Assembly: GCA_016929065.1 (NCBI GenBank) | Contig: JAFGJO010000038.1 | Coordinates: 102,680-166,679, forward strand | From: Spirochaetales bacterium | Lineage (GTDB): Bacteria; Spirochaetota; Spirochaetia; SZUA-6; RPPD01 | DNA: 64,000 nucleotides | Reading direction: 5' to 3' | Shown here: positions 26,429 to 34,717 of the stretch, piece after piece | How positions within the stretch are numbered: position 1 is the stretch's first letter | Layout: the number at the start of each line of letters is the position of its first letter | Translations under genes and position numbers: made by a program | Notes under the pieces: model-generated | Seen by the model: only the letters and a program-made list of their open reading frames with translations | What the model was told of the DNA's origin: nothing | Database searches by the model: none

Positions 26429-27526
26429 ATGGCGAAAAAAATCGCACCAACAACTACAACAACAACAGCTGCGGGTTCATCTCAGGTGACAACAAAAAAA
26501 CATTCATCCCATGGGGGTTCGCATAAAAAACAGCTGACCGGACGCCAGAAGGCAGCAATATTCCTTGTCACGCTCGGCTCCGAGATCAGTTCTGAAATTT
26601 TCAAACATCTTCGTGAAGATGAAATTGAGCAATTAACATTTGAAATTGCCCGTCTGGAGACGATTGAACCGGAAGACCGGGACCGGGTGCTCATGGAGTT
26701 CCAGGAACTCATGATGGCCCAGGATTTTATCTCGACCGGCGGTATTGATTATGCCCGTGAACTGCTCGAAAAATCCCTCGGTACCCAGAAAGCTGTTGAT
26801 ATTATCAACAGACTGACCTCCAGCCTGCAGGTCCGGCCCTTTGATTTTATACGGCGTACCGATCCCGCACATTTGCTGAACTTTATCCAGCAGGAACATC
26901 CGCAGACAATTGCGCTTATTCTTGCCTATCTGGAACCGCAAAAAGCTTCCATTATTCTTGGAAGCCTTCCGCATGAAATACAGTCAGATGTTGCAAAGCG
27001 TATTGCCACCATGGACCGTACTTCACCTGAAGTGTTGCGCGAGGTGGAACGGGTTCTTGAAAAAAAACTGTCGACCCTGTCGTCCGAAGACTACACCTCT
27101 GCGGGCGGTGTCGAAAGCATCGTTGAAATTTTGAACCTTGTCGACCGTTCAACAGAAAAAACAATCATTGAATCACTCGAAGAAGATGATCCGGAGCTTG
27201 CAGAAGAGATCAAAAAACGCATGTTCGTATTTGAAGATATTGTGCTGCTGGATGACCGTGCCATTCAGAAGGTGCTTCGTGAAGTTGATACAACAGAGCT
27301 TGCAAAAGCACTCAAGGCAGTTGATTCGGAAGTGCAGGATAAAATATTCAGGAATATGAGCCGGCGCGCTTCAACACTCCTGAAAGAAGACATGGAATAT
27401 ATGGGGCCGATCAGGCTGAAGGATGTTGAAGAATCACAGCAGAAAATTGTGGCAATTATCAGAAAACTTGAGGAACAGGGTGAAATTGTCGTGGCACGTG
27501 CCGGTGAAGATGAACTTGTTGTATAA
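26429..27526 (+). CDS. fliG: Flagellar motor switch protein FliG
   Basis: A 365-residue switch protein. The core shows 'LTGRQKAAIFLVTLGSEISSEIFKHL', the middle-domain 'EHPQTIALILAYLEPQKASIIL' and the C-terminal torque helix region 'TTELAKALKAVDSEVQDKIFRNMSRRASTLLKEDMEYMGPIRL'. An unusual feature is a 34-residue N-terminal tail rich in Thr, Lys, Ser and His before the conserved start; the ribosome site GGAGGAATAAGGT supports that long start. It follows fliF by 3 bases. Confidence 0.96.
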   Translation: MAKKIAPTTTTTTAAGSSQVTTKKHSSHGGSHKKQLTGRQKAAIFLVTLGSEISSEIFKHLREDEIEQLTFEIARLETIEPEDRDRVLMEFQELMMAQDFISTGGIDYARELLEKSLGTQKAVDIINRLTSSLQVRPFDFIRRTDPAHLLNFIQQEHPQTIALILAYLEPQKASIILGSLPHEIQSDVAKRIATMDRTSPEVLREVERVLEKKLSTLSSEDYTSAGGVESIVEILNLVDRSTEKTIIESLEEDDPELAEEIKKRMFVFEDIVLLDDRAIQKVLREVDTTELAKALKAVDSEVQDKIFRNMSRRASTLLKEDMEYMGPIRLKDVEESQQKIVAIIRKLEEQGEIVVARAGEDELVV

Positions 27527-27558
27527 CAACGGGACAGACGGGAACAAGGAGGCCTGGT

Positions 27559-28473
27559 GTGGCTAAAAATGTATTTAGACCGACAGAGGTAACAAATCTT
27601 ACAAAAAAGGTTTTTATCGAGCCTCCCCAATTCAAGAAGGAAGAACCGGTTCAGGTCATCGAAGAGGTAGAAGATATTTCCATGCCTCCTGCTGCCCTGC
27701 AGGAATATATGCGTGAAGCAGAAGATTTCAAAACAAATTGGGACCAGGAAAAAAACCAGATGATTGCGGATGCAAAAACAGAGGCAGACCGGATTATCAA
27801 GGAAGCGGAAAAGGTTGCCTTTGAGGAAGTCCGTAAAAAAAACAACCAGGCACAGAAAATAAAACAGGATGCGGAAGCAGAAGCAAAAAAAATAATCGAG
27901 GGCACACAGCGGGAAGCAGATGAACTGAAACAGGCTGCCACGCAGAAAACACAGCAGATTGAAAACGAGGCATTTGAACGGGGATACCGGGAAGGCCACG
28001 AACAGGGATTCAAGGGTGGCAAAGAGGAAGTGGATCGGCTTATTGAGCGGCTGCACCTGATATTGAACAAAGCGATAGAAAAGCGGAATGAAATTATTGA
28101 GGTTTCTGAAACACAGCTGATAAATCTGGTTCTGCTGATTTCGAAAAAAGTGATCAAGGTCATTTCAGAGAATCAGAAAAATGTGGTGATCAACAATGTC
28201 ATCCAGGCCCTGCGGAAACTTAAAAGCCGGGGTGATGTGGTGATTCGTGTCAATTTGAGCGATCTGGATCTTACTACGGAGCATATCAAGGATTTTATGA
28301 AGATGGTGGAGAATGTCAAATCGATCACAGTGCTGGAAGATTCATCAGTCGACAAGGGCGGCTGTATTATAGAAACGGATTTTGGCCAGATCGACGCGCG
28401 GATATCCTCGCAGCTTCATGAGATTGAGGAAAAAATTATTGAGATGATGCCGATCAGGGTCAAGGGTGAATAA
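27559..28473 (+). CDS. fliH: Flagellar assembly protein FliH
   Basis: A 304-residue regulator of the export ATPase FliI. An N-terminal region is followed by a long coiled coil (about residues 55-165, rich in Ala/Glu/Lys) with 'GYREGHEQGFKGGKEEVDRL', typical of FliH/YscL, and a C-terminal globular domain ('VVINNVIQALRKLKSRGDVVIRVNLSDLDLTTEHI', 'GGCIIETDFGQIDARISSQL'). The start is GTG behind AAGGAGG. Its last codons and stop form one arm of a long hairpin (see 28465-28506). Confidence 0.93.
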   Translation: MAKNVFRPTEVTNLTKKVFIEPPQFKKEEPVQVIEEVEDISMPPAALQEYMREAEDFKTNWDQEKNQMIADAKTEADRIIKEAEKVAFEEVRKKNNQAQKIKQDAEAEAKKIIEGTQREADELKQAATQKTQQIENEAFERGYREGHEQGFKGGKEEVDRLIERLHLILNKAIEKRNEIIEVSETQLINLVLLISKKVIKVISENQKNVVINNVIQALRKLKSRGDVVIRVNLSDLDLTTEHIKDFMKMVENVKSITVLEDSSVDKGGCIIETDFGQIDARISSQLHEIEEKIIEMMPIRVKGE

Positions 28474-28506
28474 GATAAGAAACGATTGTTTCTTATCTTA
28501 TTCACC
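28465..28506 (+). promoter_or_regulatory. Perfect 19-bp hairpin across the fliH stop codon
   Basis: Arms 28465-28483 and 28488-28506 are perfectly complementary, with a GATT loop. The left arm contains the last two codons and stop of fliH. No T run follows, so it is not an ordinary terminator. Confidence 0.8.
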
Positions 28507-28508
28507 TG

Positions 28509-28720
28509 GGAGAAACGGATATTTTCCATTTAAGCAGTCAAGGAAAATATCCGTTCTCCACGGGATTATATTTTATGAAAAAACTGCAATACCTGTTTAG
28601 GGGAGGGATGACGAAAAAAACTTCGTTTTTATCGTCCGGAGTTTGAAAGATTTATTATAAGAGGAGTTGAATCTTTCAAACTCCATAACCATTATTTTAT
28701 AAAGGATTTTTTGAAAATCC
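28509..28720 (+). promoter_or_regulatory. Three further hairpins before fliI
   Basis: Arms 28509-28527 and 28542-28559 pair over 18 bases with one bulged A (14-base loop). Arms 28638-28652 and 28670-28684 pair perfectly over 15 bases (17-base loop). GGATTTT-TTG-AAAATCC (28704-28720) forms a 7-bp stem. Together with the hairpin at the fliH stop, the 274-base gap holds four stems and no gene. Confidence 0.75.
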
Positions 28721-28747
28721 GCCAAACCCGGGGGAAGGGGGATATGA

Positions 28748-30106
28748 ATGACAGGAATGTTTGACAAATACACAACTGTGCTCGATAAGATCGATCCAAT
28801 TAAATGGACCGGTGTTATTGAACGCATACAGGGACTGCTGGTTGAAAGTTATGGCCCTTCAGCGGTTGTCGGTGAATTGTGTCAAATCCTTATCCCAAAG
28901 GGGAAAGGCGTTGTCTGGGCCGAGGTGGTTGGACTGAGCGGGAAGCATGTTCAGCTTATGCCGTTCGATGAAATGGAAGGCATTGAAGTGGGAAATGTTG
29001 TCATCGCCATGGGAGAGACTCTTTCTGTTCCGGTCTCTGACAAACTGCTCGGACGTGTTCTCAATCCCATGGGAAAACCTATTGACCAGAAAGGCGATAT
29101 CGGGTCATCTGATTTTTATTCTATTTTTAACGATCCCTCAAATGTTCTGAGACGAAAACGGATTACAGAACCCATTTCAACCGGAATCCGTTCAATAGAC
29201 GGCCTCTTGACGGTCGGAAAAGGACAGCGGCTTGGTATCTTCTCGGGAAGCGGCGTCGGAAAATCAACTCTTCTGGGAATGATCGCCCGCAATACTTCCG
29301 CAGATGTCAACGTTATTGCACTGATCGGAGAGCGGGGCAGGGAAGTAAGAGAATTCCTCGAGAATGATCTGGGGGAGGAAGGGCTTAAACGTTCTGTGGT
29401 GATCGTTGCCTCATCAAACAGCCCTCCATTATCCAGAATCCGAGGTGCCTATGTGGCAACCGCTGTCGCAGAATATTTCCGTGATCAGGGAAAAGATGTC
29501 ATGCTGATGTTTGATTCGGTGACACGCTTCGCAAGAGCCCAGCGCGAAATAGGCCTTGCCGTCGGGGAACCGCCTGCAAACCGGGGCTATACCCCGAGTG
29601 TTTTTTCTTTGCTCCCGAAACTGCTTGAACGGTGCGGAACCGGAGAAAAGGGAACGATTACCGGATTTTATACAATTCTTGTCGAGGGTGATGATATGGA
29701 TGAACCCATCGCAGATACGGTACGTGGGATTCTCGACGGTCACGTAGTTCTGGCAAGGCGGCTCGCGGAAAAAGCGCATTATCCGGCTGTGGATGTCCTT
29801 CAGTCAATATCGCGGCTTGCCATTACCGTTGCCCCCCCCGCAGTGACAAAATCTGCAAGTTTCGTTAAAAAAATGCTTGCAGTGTATAAGGACGCAGAGG
29901 ACCTTATTAATGTCGGAGCCTACGTCAAAGGGTCAAATCCCGAGATTGATGAAGCCATTGACAAGATGCCTGTGATCAATAATTTTCTTCAGCAGGAAAT
30001 AACTGAAAAATCAGATTTGAATAATACGTTCTCTGCCCTGGGGAATGTTGCGGGAATAGAGATCAGCACAGAGGGGGCCCATGAGGAAGTTCCAGTTTCG
30101 TCTTGA
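28748..30106 (+). CDS. fliI: Flagellum-specific ATPase FliI
   Basis: A 452-residue F1-beta-like ATPase energising type III export. The Walker A is 'GIFSGSGVGKSTLLGMIAR' near residue 167; 'LIGERGREVREFLENDLG' and 'DVMLMFDSVTRFARAQREIGLAVGEPPANRGYTPSVF' follow. A C8 tract lies in the coding sequence (29832-29839). The ATG at 28748 has GGGGGA upstream. fliJ overlaps the 3' end by 26 bases. Confidence 0.97.
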   Translation: MTGMFDKYTTVLDKIDPIKWTGVIERIQGLLVESYGPSAVVGELCQILIPKGKGVVWAEVVGLSGKHVQLMPFDEMEGIEVGNVVIAMGETLSVPVSDKLLGRVLNPMGKPIDQKGDIGSSDFYSIFNDPSNVLRRKRITEPISTGIRSIDGLLTVGKGQRLGIFSGSGVGKSTLLGMIARNTSADVNVIALIGERGREVREFLENDLGEEGLKRSVVIVASSNSPPLSRIRGAYVATAVAEYFRDQGKDVMLMFDSVTRFARAQREIGLAVGEPPANRGYTPSVFSLLPKLLERCGTGEKGTITGFYTILVEGDDMDEPIADTVRGILDGHVVLARRLAEKAHYPAVDVLQSISRLAITVAPPAVTKSASFVKKMLAVYKDAEDLINVGAYVKGSNPEIDEAIDKMPVINNFLQQEITEKSDLNNTFSALGNVAGIEISTEGAHEEVPVSS

Positions 30107-30533
30107 ACGCATTTTGGAAATTCGTCGCTACCATGAACGGGAGTGGGAATTAAAACTCGCCGAGATTACCGGAAAATGCATTCTGCTTGAAAACCAGATT
30201 GTGCTGTGCCGGAAAAATATTTATGACAGTCTTGGTGACCGCAGTGTTGCACCCGGTTTCATCGATATGGTTTTTTTTATTGAACATGAGCTGTTTGTTG
30301 CAAAAATGAAACAGTCGATACTTGAATATTCGAAAGAACTTGAAGTCCGCAACCAGGAGCGGGAGAAGGTAAAGGAAATATACATAGAATTTTCCAAAAA
30401 AAGGAAAGTTCTTGAAAAATTGAAAGAACGGCGTGAGGCTGAATATTATGCCATGCAGCGTAAGGAAGAGTTTAAAACACTCGATGAAATCAACACGTCG
30501 TCTTTGACAAGAAAACATTTATTGTGGGAATAG
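30081..30533 (+). CDS. fliJ: Flagellar export protein FliJ
   Basis: A 150-residue protein predicted to be almost wholly helical and coiled coil, starting 'RKFQFRLERILEIRRYHEREWELKLAEI', which is typical of FliJ. FliJ acts as the stalk-like partner of the FliI hexamer and FlhA. The call rests on this N-terminus, coiled-coil character, length and position. It overlaps fliI, and its TAG stop opens the G7 tract used by the next gene. Confidence 0.9.
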   Translation: MRKFQFRLERILEIRRYHEREWELKLAEITGKCILLENQIVLCRKNIYDSLGDRSVAPGFIDMVFFIEHELFVAKMKQSILEYSKELEVRNQEREKVKEIYIEFSKKRKVLEKLKERREAEYYAMQRKEEFKTLDEINTSSLTRKHLLWE

Positions 30534-30539
30534 GGGGGG
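30533..30539 (+). promoter_or_regulatory. G7 tract, ribosome site of flbB
   Basis: Seven G start on the last base of the fliJ stop and end 4 bases before the GTG of flbB, the same layout as the G8 tracts elsewhere. Confidence 0.7.
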
Positions 30540-30543
30540 AGCC

Positions 30544-31149
30544 GTGCCGGAGTACAGTACCATACCAGTCAGCTTGAGAATATTTGTTCTTTTGCTCATC
30601 ATATTTTTACTTATCATTCTTGGGTTTATTGTATTGTCAAGTCTGGGGATTATTGACACCCGCGGGCTTCTTGCGCCGTTTTACCGTCTTGTCGGGATTT
30701 CCACGCAGACAGAAATCGATGTTGATGACCCGCTTCTTCTGGTTCACCAGCGGGAGAAAAAGAACACTGATGCACTCCTTTTATGGGAAGAGGAACTGGC
30801 CCTTAAGGAAAAAGAGATTTCAGAGCGTGAATCGGATATAAAACAAACCGAGGAGCGTCTGACCGAGGAAGAAAAAGCATTGCAAGAAGCAGAAAAAACA
30901 ATCAAGGAAGGGACAAAAGATTTCGATGATAGAAGAAGACGGCTGGAACAAAAGTCGGAACAGCTACTGAGCATGCCGCCGGAGAATGCGGTAAAGATTA
31001 TGCTTGCAATGGATGACATGGAGGTCATTGAAGTGCTTCGGGTGACCGAGGAACTCGCCGTGCAGAATAACGAACTGTCAATTGTTCCGTACTGGATATC
31101 TTTGATGCCCCCCGAGCGGGCAGCGGATATTCAGCGCAAATGGCGATAG
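30544..31149 (+). CDS. flbB: FlbB, spirochaete flagellar collar protein
   Basis: A 201-residue protein: one transmembrane helix (about residues 10-35), a long coiled coil (about 65-140) and a C-terminal MgtE_N-like domain ('LLSMPPENAVKIMLAMDDMEVIEVLRVTEELAVQN', 'YWISLMPPERAADIQRKW'). This architecture and the slot between fliJ and fliK match FlbB, which in Borrelia sits at the base of the periplasmic collar and helps recruit stators. It is related to MotE. The GTG start follows the G7 tract. Confidence 0.87.
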   Translation: MPEYSTIPVSLRIFVLLLIIFLLIILGFIVLSSLGIIDTRGLLAPFYRLVGISTQTEIDVDDPLLLVHQREKKNTDALLLWEEELALKEKEISERESDIKQTEERLTEEEKALQEAEKTIKEGTKDFDDRRRRLEQKSEQLLSMPPENAVKIMLAMDDMEVIEVLRVTEELAVQNNELSIVPYWISLMPPERAADIQRKWR

Positions 31150-31272
31150 GGAATGAATAATAAACCAAAATGGGATTATTATTCATTCCTTGGAGTCCGA
31201 CCACTAACTTTGTAAGTGATCGGACATCCAGATATTTGGAAGACAATTAAAAACTGCAGTTTTTAATTGTCT
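31150..31272 (+). promoter_or_regulatory. Three hairpins between flbB and fliK, one a 32-bp perfect palindrome
   Basis: Arms 31150-31163 and 31176-31189 pair perfectly over 14 bases. Arms 31195-31205 and 31215-31225 pair over 11 bases with one mismatch. 31241-31272 is a perfect 32-base palindrome centred on CTGCAG, so either strand can fold completely. No T run follows any of them. Confidence 0.8.
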
Positions 31273-31341
31273 ACGGATATGATTTCCGGCCGTCTGAATT
31301 TCGGGAAGACCGTTTTTTCCCGACAGTATCGGAGGCCGAGA

Positions 31342-32598
31342 GTGGCACAATTACTTGCAGCGTTTCTATCATTTCAGGGACAGGATGTAACCCGTTCAAC
31401 TCTGAACGACAAACTTGTTTCATTTCAGAAACCGTATGATGAAGAACAGCACAATACATTCAACAAAATACTGGAAGAAAAACAGCGCAATTTTGAAATA
31501 AAAGACAAGGTGCCGGAAAAACCGGACGTTCCTGCCCCGGTTGAAAAAAAGGCCGCGTATACACAGACCGCGAAACCGCCGGTCGAAGATACACCTGATG
31601 ATAAAAAAAAGGATTCTCTTCATAAAAATGTCAAAGTGCTTGTCACAAAAAGCAGTGAACTGAACAACAGTGTCAATGAGCTGAAGGATAAAATGAAAAA
31701 ACTGCTTGAAAAAGCAAAACCGCAAAAATCTGACAACGGGCAAAAGCCGAATATCAATATTCTGAAAACACTTTTTGCCGAGGTAAAACAGAACAGCATT
31801 ATTGCTTCAAAACACACCATGGTTAAAAATGAAAAAAACAGGAGCAATGGAAAAGAGCAGTCAGTATCGGGGATGAAAAATCTATCTGGAAAAAATATCA
31901 GGACTGTGGTAATAGATCTTCGTGACAAGGTGATGCCAAAAAAAGAAATGGCAGCAGCTGATAAAAACATTTCATTTAAAGCAGCATTTACTGCGAAACA
32001 AAAGACAAGTCCAAAAACACAGGACACAAAAATATATACCGATTCATTCAAGCAGGGGAATGCCCGGGAACAGAATGAGGTGAAACTCTTTGTAAAAAAT
32101 CCAGGTATGGTTGATGCCCTGCAGGCGCGGAATTCCGAAATCCGGGAATCTTCTCCGGTCCGGGAAGCGGTTCCCATGCCGAGGCTGAATGAGACCATCC
32201 GCAATGAAATGGTCAAACAGACCGGTATCGTCATAAAAAACGGGGGCGCGGGTGAAATAAACCTCGTATTAAAGCCGGAATCGCTTGGAAATGTGAGAAT
32301 AAAGCTGAGTATCGAGGATAATAATATAGTTGGCAAGATATTTGTCGACAATAATACTGTGAAGCAGATTGTGGAATCAAACATGGATCATCTGCAGAAT
32401 TCATTTTCCGAAAAGGGATACCACAATGCAATGATCGATGTATTTGTCCAGGGAGAGGGAAGCGAACAGGCTGAAACAGGTGAAGAACCGTATGGAACAG
32501 CCTCTTCCCCGGAATACGAAACAGAAGAAATGGAGCCGGACGTTTTCCTGTATGAACAGGCAGCGCCGGAATCTTCATATGTTAATATTGTTTTATAA
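31342..32598 (+). CDS. fliK: Flagellar hook-length control protein FliK
   Basis: A 418-residue protein. Most of it is low-complexity, Lys/Ser/Asn-rich and poorly conserved; the C-terminal domain is recognisable as Flg_hook: 'GEINLVLKPESLGNVRIKLSIEDNNIVGKIFVDNNTVKQIVESNMDHLQNSFSEKGY'. I place the start at the GTG at 31342 because GGAGG lies 6 bases upstream; the track start at 31267 is a TTG inside a palindrome and the ATG at 31279 has no ribosome site. FliK measures hook length and switches export specificity through FlhB. Position before flgD/flgE is canonical. Confidence 0.88.
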   Translation: MAQLLAAFLSFQGQDVTRSTLNDKLVSFQKPYDEEQHNTFNKILEEKQRNFEIKDKVPEKPDVPAPVEKKAAYTQTAKPPVEDTPDDKKKDSLHKNVKVLVTKSSELNNSVNELKDKMKKLLEKAKPQKSDNGQKPNINILKTLFAEVKQNSIIASKHTMVKNEKNRSNGKEQSVSGMKNLSGKNIRTVVIDLRDKVMPKKEMAAADKNISFKAAFTAKQKTSPKTQDTKIYTDSFKQGNAREQNEVKLFVKNPGMVDALQARNSEIRESSPVREAVPMPRLNETIRNEMVKQTGIVIKNGGAGEINLVLKPESLGNVRIKLSIEDNNIVGKIFVDNNTVKQIVESNMDHLQNSFSEKGYHNAMIDVFVQGEGSEQAETGEEPYGTASSPEYETEEMEPDVFLYEQAAPESSYVNIVL

Positions 32599-32639
32599 TT
32601 TGAGAATACTGGGAAATCATTCATCAAGGAGGAATGACC

Positions 32640-33131
32640 ATGGCAATTGACGGTGTATCAGGCGGACAGACAATTTTTTCAAAGGAAAAGATGGTTCTTG
32701 CACCAAATGAAAAACTGAAACTCGATTCTGAGGTGAATCTGGCGAATGCAAAAATCACTCTCGACGGGAAGCGGCTGAAGCAGGTGCTTGATAAAGATGA
32801 TTTCCTGACCTTGCTTATCCAGGAATTACGGCATCAGGATCCCACACAGCCAATGCAGGATCGCGAGTTTATTGCGCAAATGGCACAGTTTTCTTCGCTT
32901 GAGCAGACACGAAACATGAGCGAGGAAATTGCGGGTGTTTCCAGACTGGTCATGGCCGGCCAGGCATATTCCATGCTTGGAAAACATGTTGAAGTTGCGG
33001 ACGGCAGCAGCATGGTGGAAGGACTTGTCGAAAAAGTAATCGGCGGTGAAGTACCGCAGGTAATGATTGATGGAAGATATTATGATATGACGAATGTCTC
33101 AAGTGTGGGACTGAACGGTAAGGGGGAATAG
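32640..33131 (+). CDS. flgD: Flagellar hook-cap protein FlgD
   Basis: A 163-residue scaffold for hook assembly. The signature 'DKDDFLTLLIQELRHQDPTQPMQDREFIAQMAQFSSLEQTRNM' is near residue 45. It is shorter than enteric FlgD because the C-terminal Ig-like part is reduced. The ATG at 32640 is 7 bases after AAGGAGG; the ATG at 32634 is too close to it. Confidence 0.95.
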   Translation: MAIDGVSGGQTIFSKEKMVLAPNEKLKLDSEVNLANAKITLDGKRLKQVLDKDDFLTLLIQELRHQDPTQPMQDREFIAQMAQFSSLEQTRNMSEEIAGVSRLVMAGQAYSMLGKHVEVADGSSMVEGLVEKVIGGEVPQVMIDGRYYDMTNVSSVGLNGKGE

Positions 33132-33134
33132 CGT

Positions 33135-34493
33135 ATGATGCGGTCATTATACTCCGGTGTTTCCGGAATGATCAATCACCAGATCCGCATGGATGTGGTG
33201 GGAAACAATGTTTCCAATGTGAACACGATCGGTTTCAAAAAGGGCCGGGTAAACTTTCAGGATCTGGTGAGTCAGATGATATCGGGTGCGGCAAAACCGA
33301 ACGAAGAAGTCGGCGGTGTCAATCCAAAACAGGTCGGGCTTGGGATGCTTGTTGCAACAATTGATACAATCCATACACAGGGGAGTCTGCAGGTGACTGC
33401 GAAAAAGACAGACTGTGCGGTAAATGGCGACGGCTTTTTTATTCTGAAAGCAGGTGACAATACCCTGTACACACGTGCAGGTGCCTTTGAGATCGATAAG
33501 GACGGGACGCTGGTTAACCCCGCAAACGGGATGAGAGTACAGGGATGGTCACCGGAAACCATTAATGGTGAAACAAGAATCAACAAGTCAAACCAGATTG
33601 GTGACCTGCAGATTCCCATATACGGCAAGGAAATTCCAAAGGCCACCGAGTTTGTTACCTATAAATGTAACCTGGACCAGAGAACGCTTCCCCCGCCGCA
33701 GGGCCAGGCTCATACAACGACCATCGATGTCTTCGACTCGTTGGGCAATACACATCAGCTGAGACTTGAGTTTACAAAGATACCGGAGACCACCAACGAA
33801 TGGCAAGTGCAGACATATATCGACAACCTTTCCCCGCTTGCCCGTGTGCGGCCAGAAGAAGAAGGTGCAGCGGTTGCGAGAGCGGGAACTGAAGAAGATG
33901 AACTGGATACCTTCAGAATCCAGTTTGATACGCAGGGGAGAATTATTTCAGCAATCGATGCAAACGGTCAGACTGTTGATGCCGGCATGCTGAACATGAA
34001 TCTTCTCCTGGATATTCCTGGCGCAAACCAGCTGAACTTTGACCTTCGGCTTGGAAACTCCGGCATGTTTGACGGGATAACCCAGGAAGCAAAGACAACG
34101 ACGACTAAAGCGCGTGAGCAGGACGGGTATTCACTTGGGTATCTGGAAGACTTTGAAATCGACCAGAATGGAATCATTACCGGGGTATATTCTAACGGAC
34201 AGCGCCGTGACCTTGGCCAGTTGGCCCTTGCGACCTTTACCAATCCGAGCGGGCTCGAAAAAGCCGGTGAAACCAATTTTGTTGTGTCGAACAACTCGGG
34301 TGCGGCGATAGTCGGTGCATCCAATACAGAAGGCAAGGGAACGATACATTCTGGCTCGCTTGAAATGAGTAATGTAGACCTTACCGAGACCTTTGTGGAC
34401 ATGATTGTCACACAGCGTGGATTTCAGGCAAACTCGCGTTCAATTACGACCTCTGACCAAATGCTGCAAGAGGTCTTATCATTGAAGCGGTAA
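33135..34493 (+). CDS. flgE: Flagellar hook protein FlgE
   Basis: A 452-residue hook subunit. The N-terminal 'SLYSGVSGMINHQIRMDVVGNNVSNVNTIGFKKGRV' and C-terminal 'VDLTETFVDMIVTQRGFQANSRSITTSDQML' are the conserved D0/D1 helices. Counting from the first of two Met codons, Lys165 ('YGKEIPK') and Cys178 ('YKCNLD') fall exactly at the positions that form the lysinoalanine cross-link in Treponema denticola hooks, as I recall them. That supports a covalently stabilised periplasmic hook. AAGGGGG precedes the start. Confidence 0.97.
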   Translation: MMRSLYSGVSGMINHQIRMDVVGNNVSNVNTIGFKKGRVNFQDLVSQMISGAAKPNEEVGGVNPKQVGLGMLVATIDTIHTQGSLQVTAKKTDCAVNGDGFFILKAGDNTLYTRAGAFEIDKDGTLVNPANGMRVQGWSPETINGETRINKSNQIGDLQIPIYGKEIPKATEFVTYKCNLDQRTLPPPQGQAHTTTIDVFDSLGNTHQLRLEFTKIPETTNEWQVQTYIDNLSPLARVRPEEEGAAVARAGTEEDELDTFRIQFDTQGRIISAIDANGQTVDAGMLNMNLLLDIPGANQLNFDLRLGNSGMFDGITQEAKTTTTKAREQDGYSLGYLEDFEIDQNGIITGVYSNGQRRDLGQLALATFTNPSGLEKAGETNFVVSNNSGAAIVGASNTEGKGTIHSGSLEMSNVDLTETFVDMIVTQRGFQANSRSITTSDQMLQEVLSLKR

Positions 34494-34516
34494 TCAAGTA
34501 TACTACGGAGTAATAA

Positions 34517-34714
34517 ATGGTCGAAGTAACAAGACTTGACGGCAGAATATATTATCTCAATCCCCACCAGATTGAGTATATCGAGAATAATCCGGACACG
34601 ACAATTATCATGCTGTCCGGAAAACACCTTGTCGTAAAGGAAGACTTCGACACTCTGTTTAGAAGAATTGTAGATTATCGAAGGCTCATTGGAGCCTTTA
34701 AAAACGAGGAGTAG
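34517..34714 (+). CDS. flbD: FlbD/SwrD family flagellar protein
   Basis: A 65-residue protein beginning 'VEVTRLDGRIYYLNPHQIEYIENNPDTTI', the full length of the FlbD (SwrD) family, which in Bacillus raises motor power through the stator. It sits between flgE and motA, its usual place, with GGAG upstream and 3 bases before motA. Confidence 0.92.
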   Translation: MVEVTRLDGRIYYLNPHQIEYIENNPDTTIIMLSGKHLVVKEDFDTLFRRIVDYRRLIGAFKNEE

Positions 34715-34717
34715 CGG

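Noticed and set aside
28465-28506. fliH-end hairpin as a simple terminator
   Set aside because: No T run follows and the operon clearly continues into fliI.
31267-31341. Track start of fliK
   Set aside because: The TTG lies inside a 32-bp palindrome and lacks a ribosome site; GGAGG before the GTG at 31342 is better.
31620-32384. 254-residue minus-strand ORF
   Set aside because: Phe/Ser-rich antisense shadow of the lysine-rich fliK gene.
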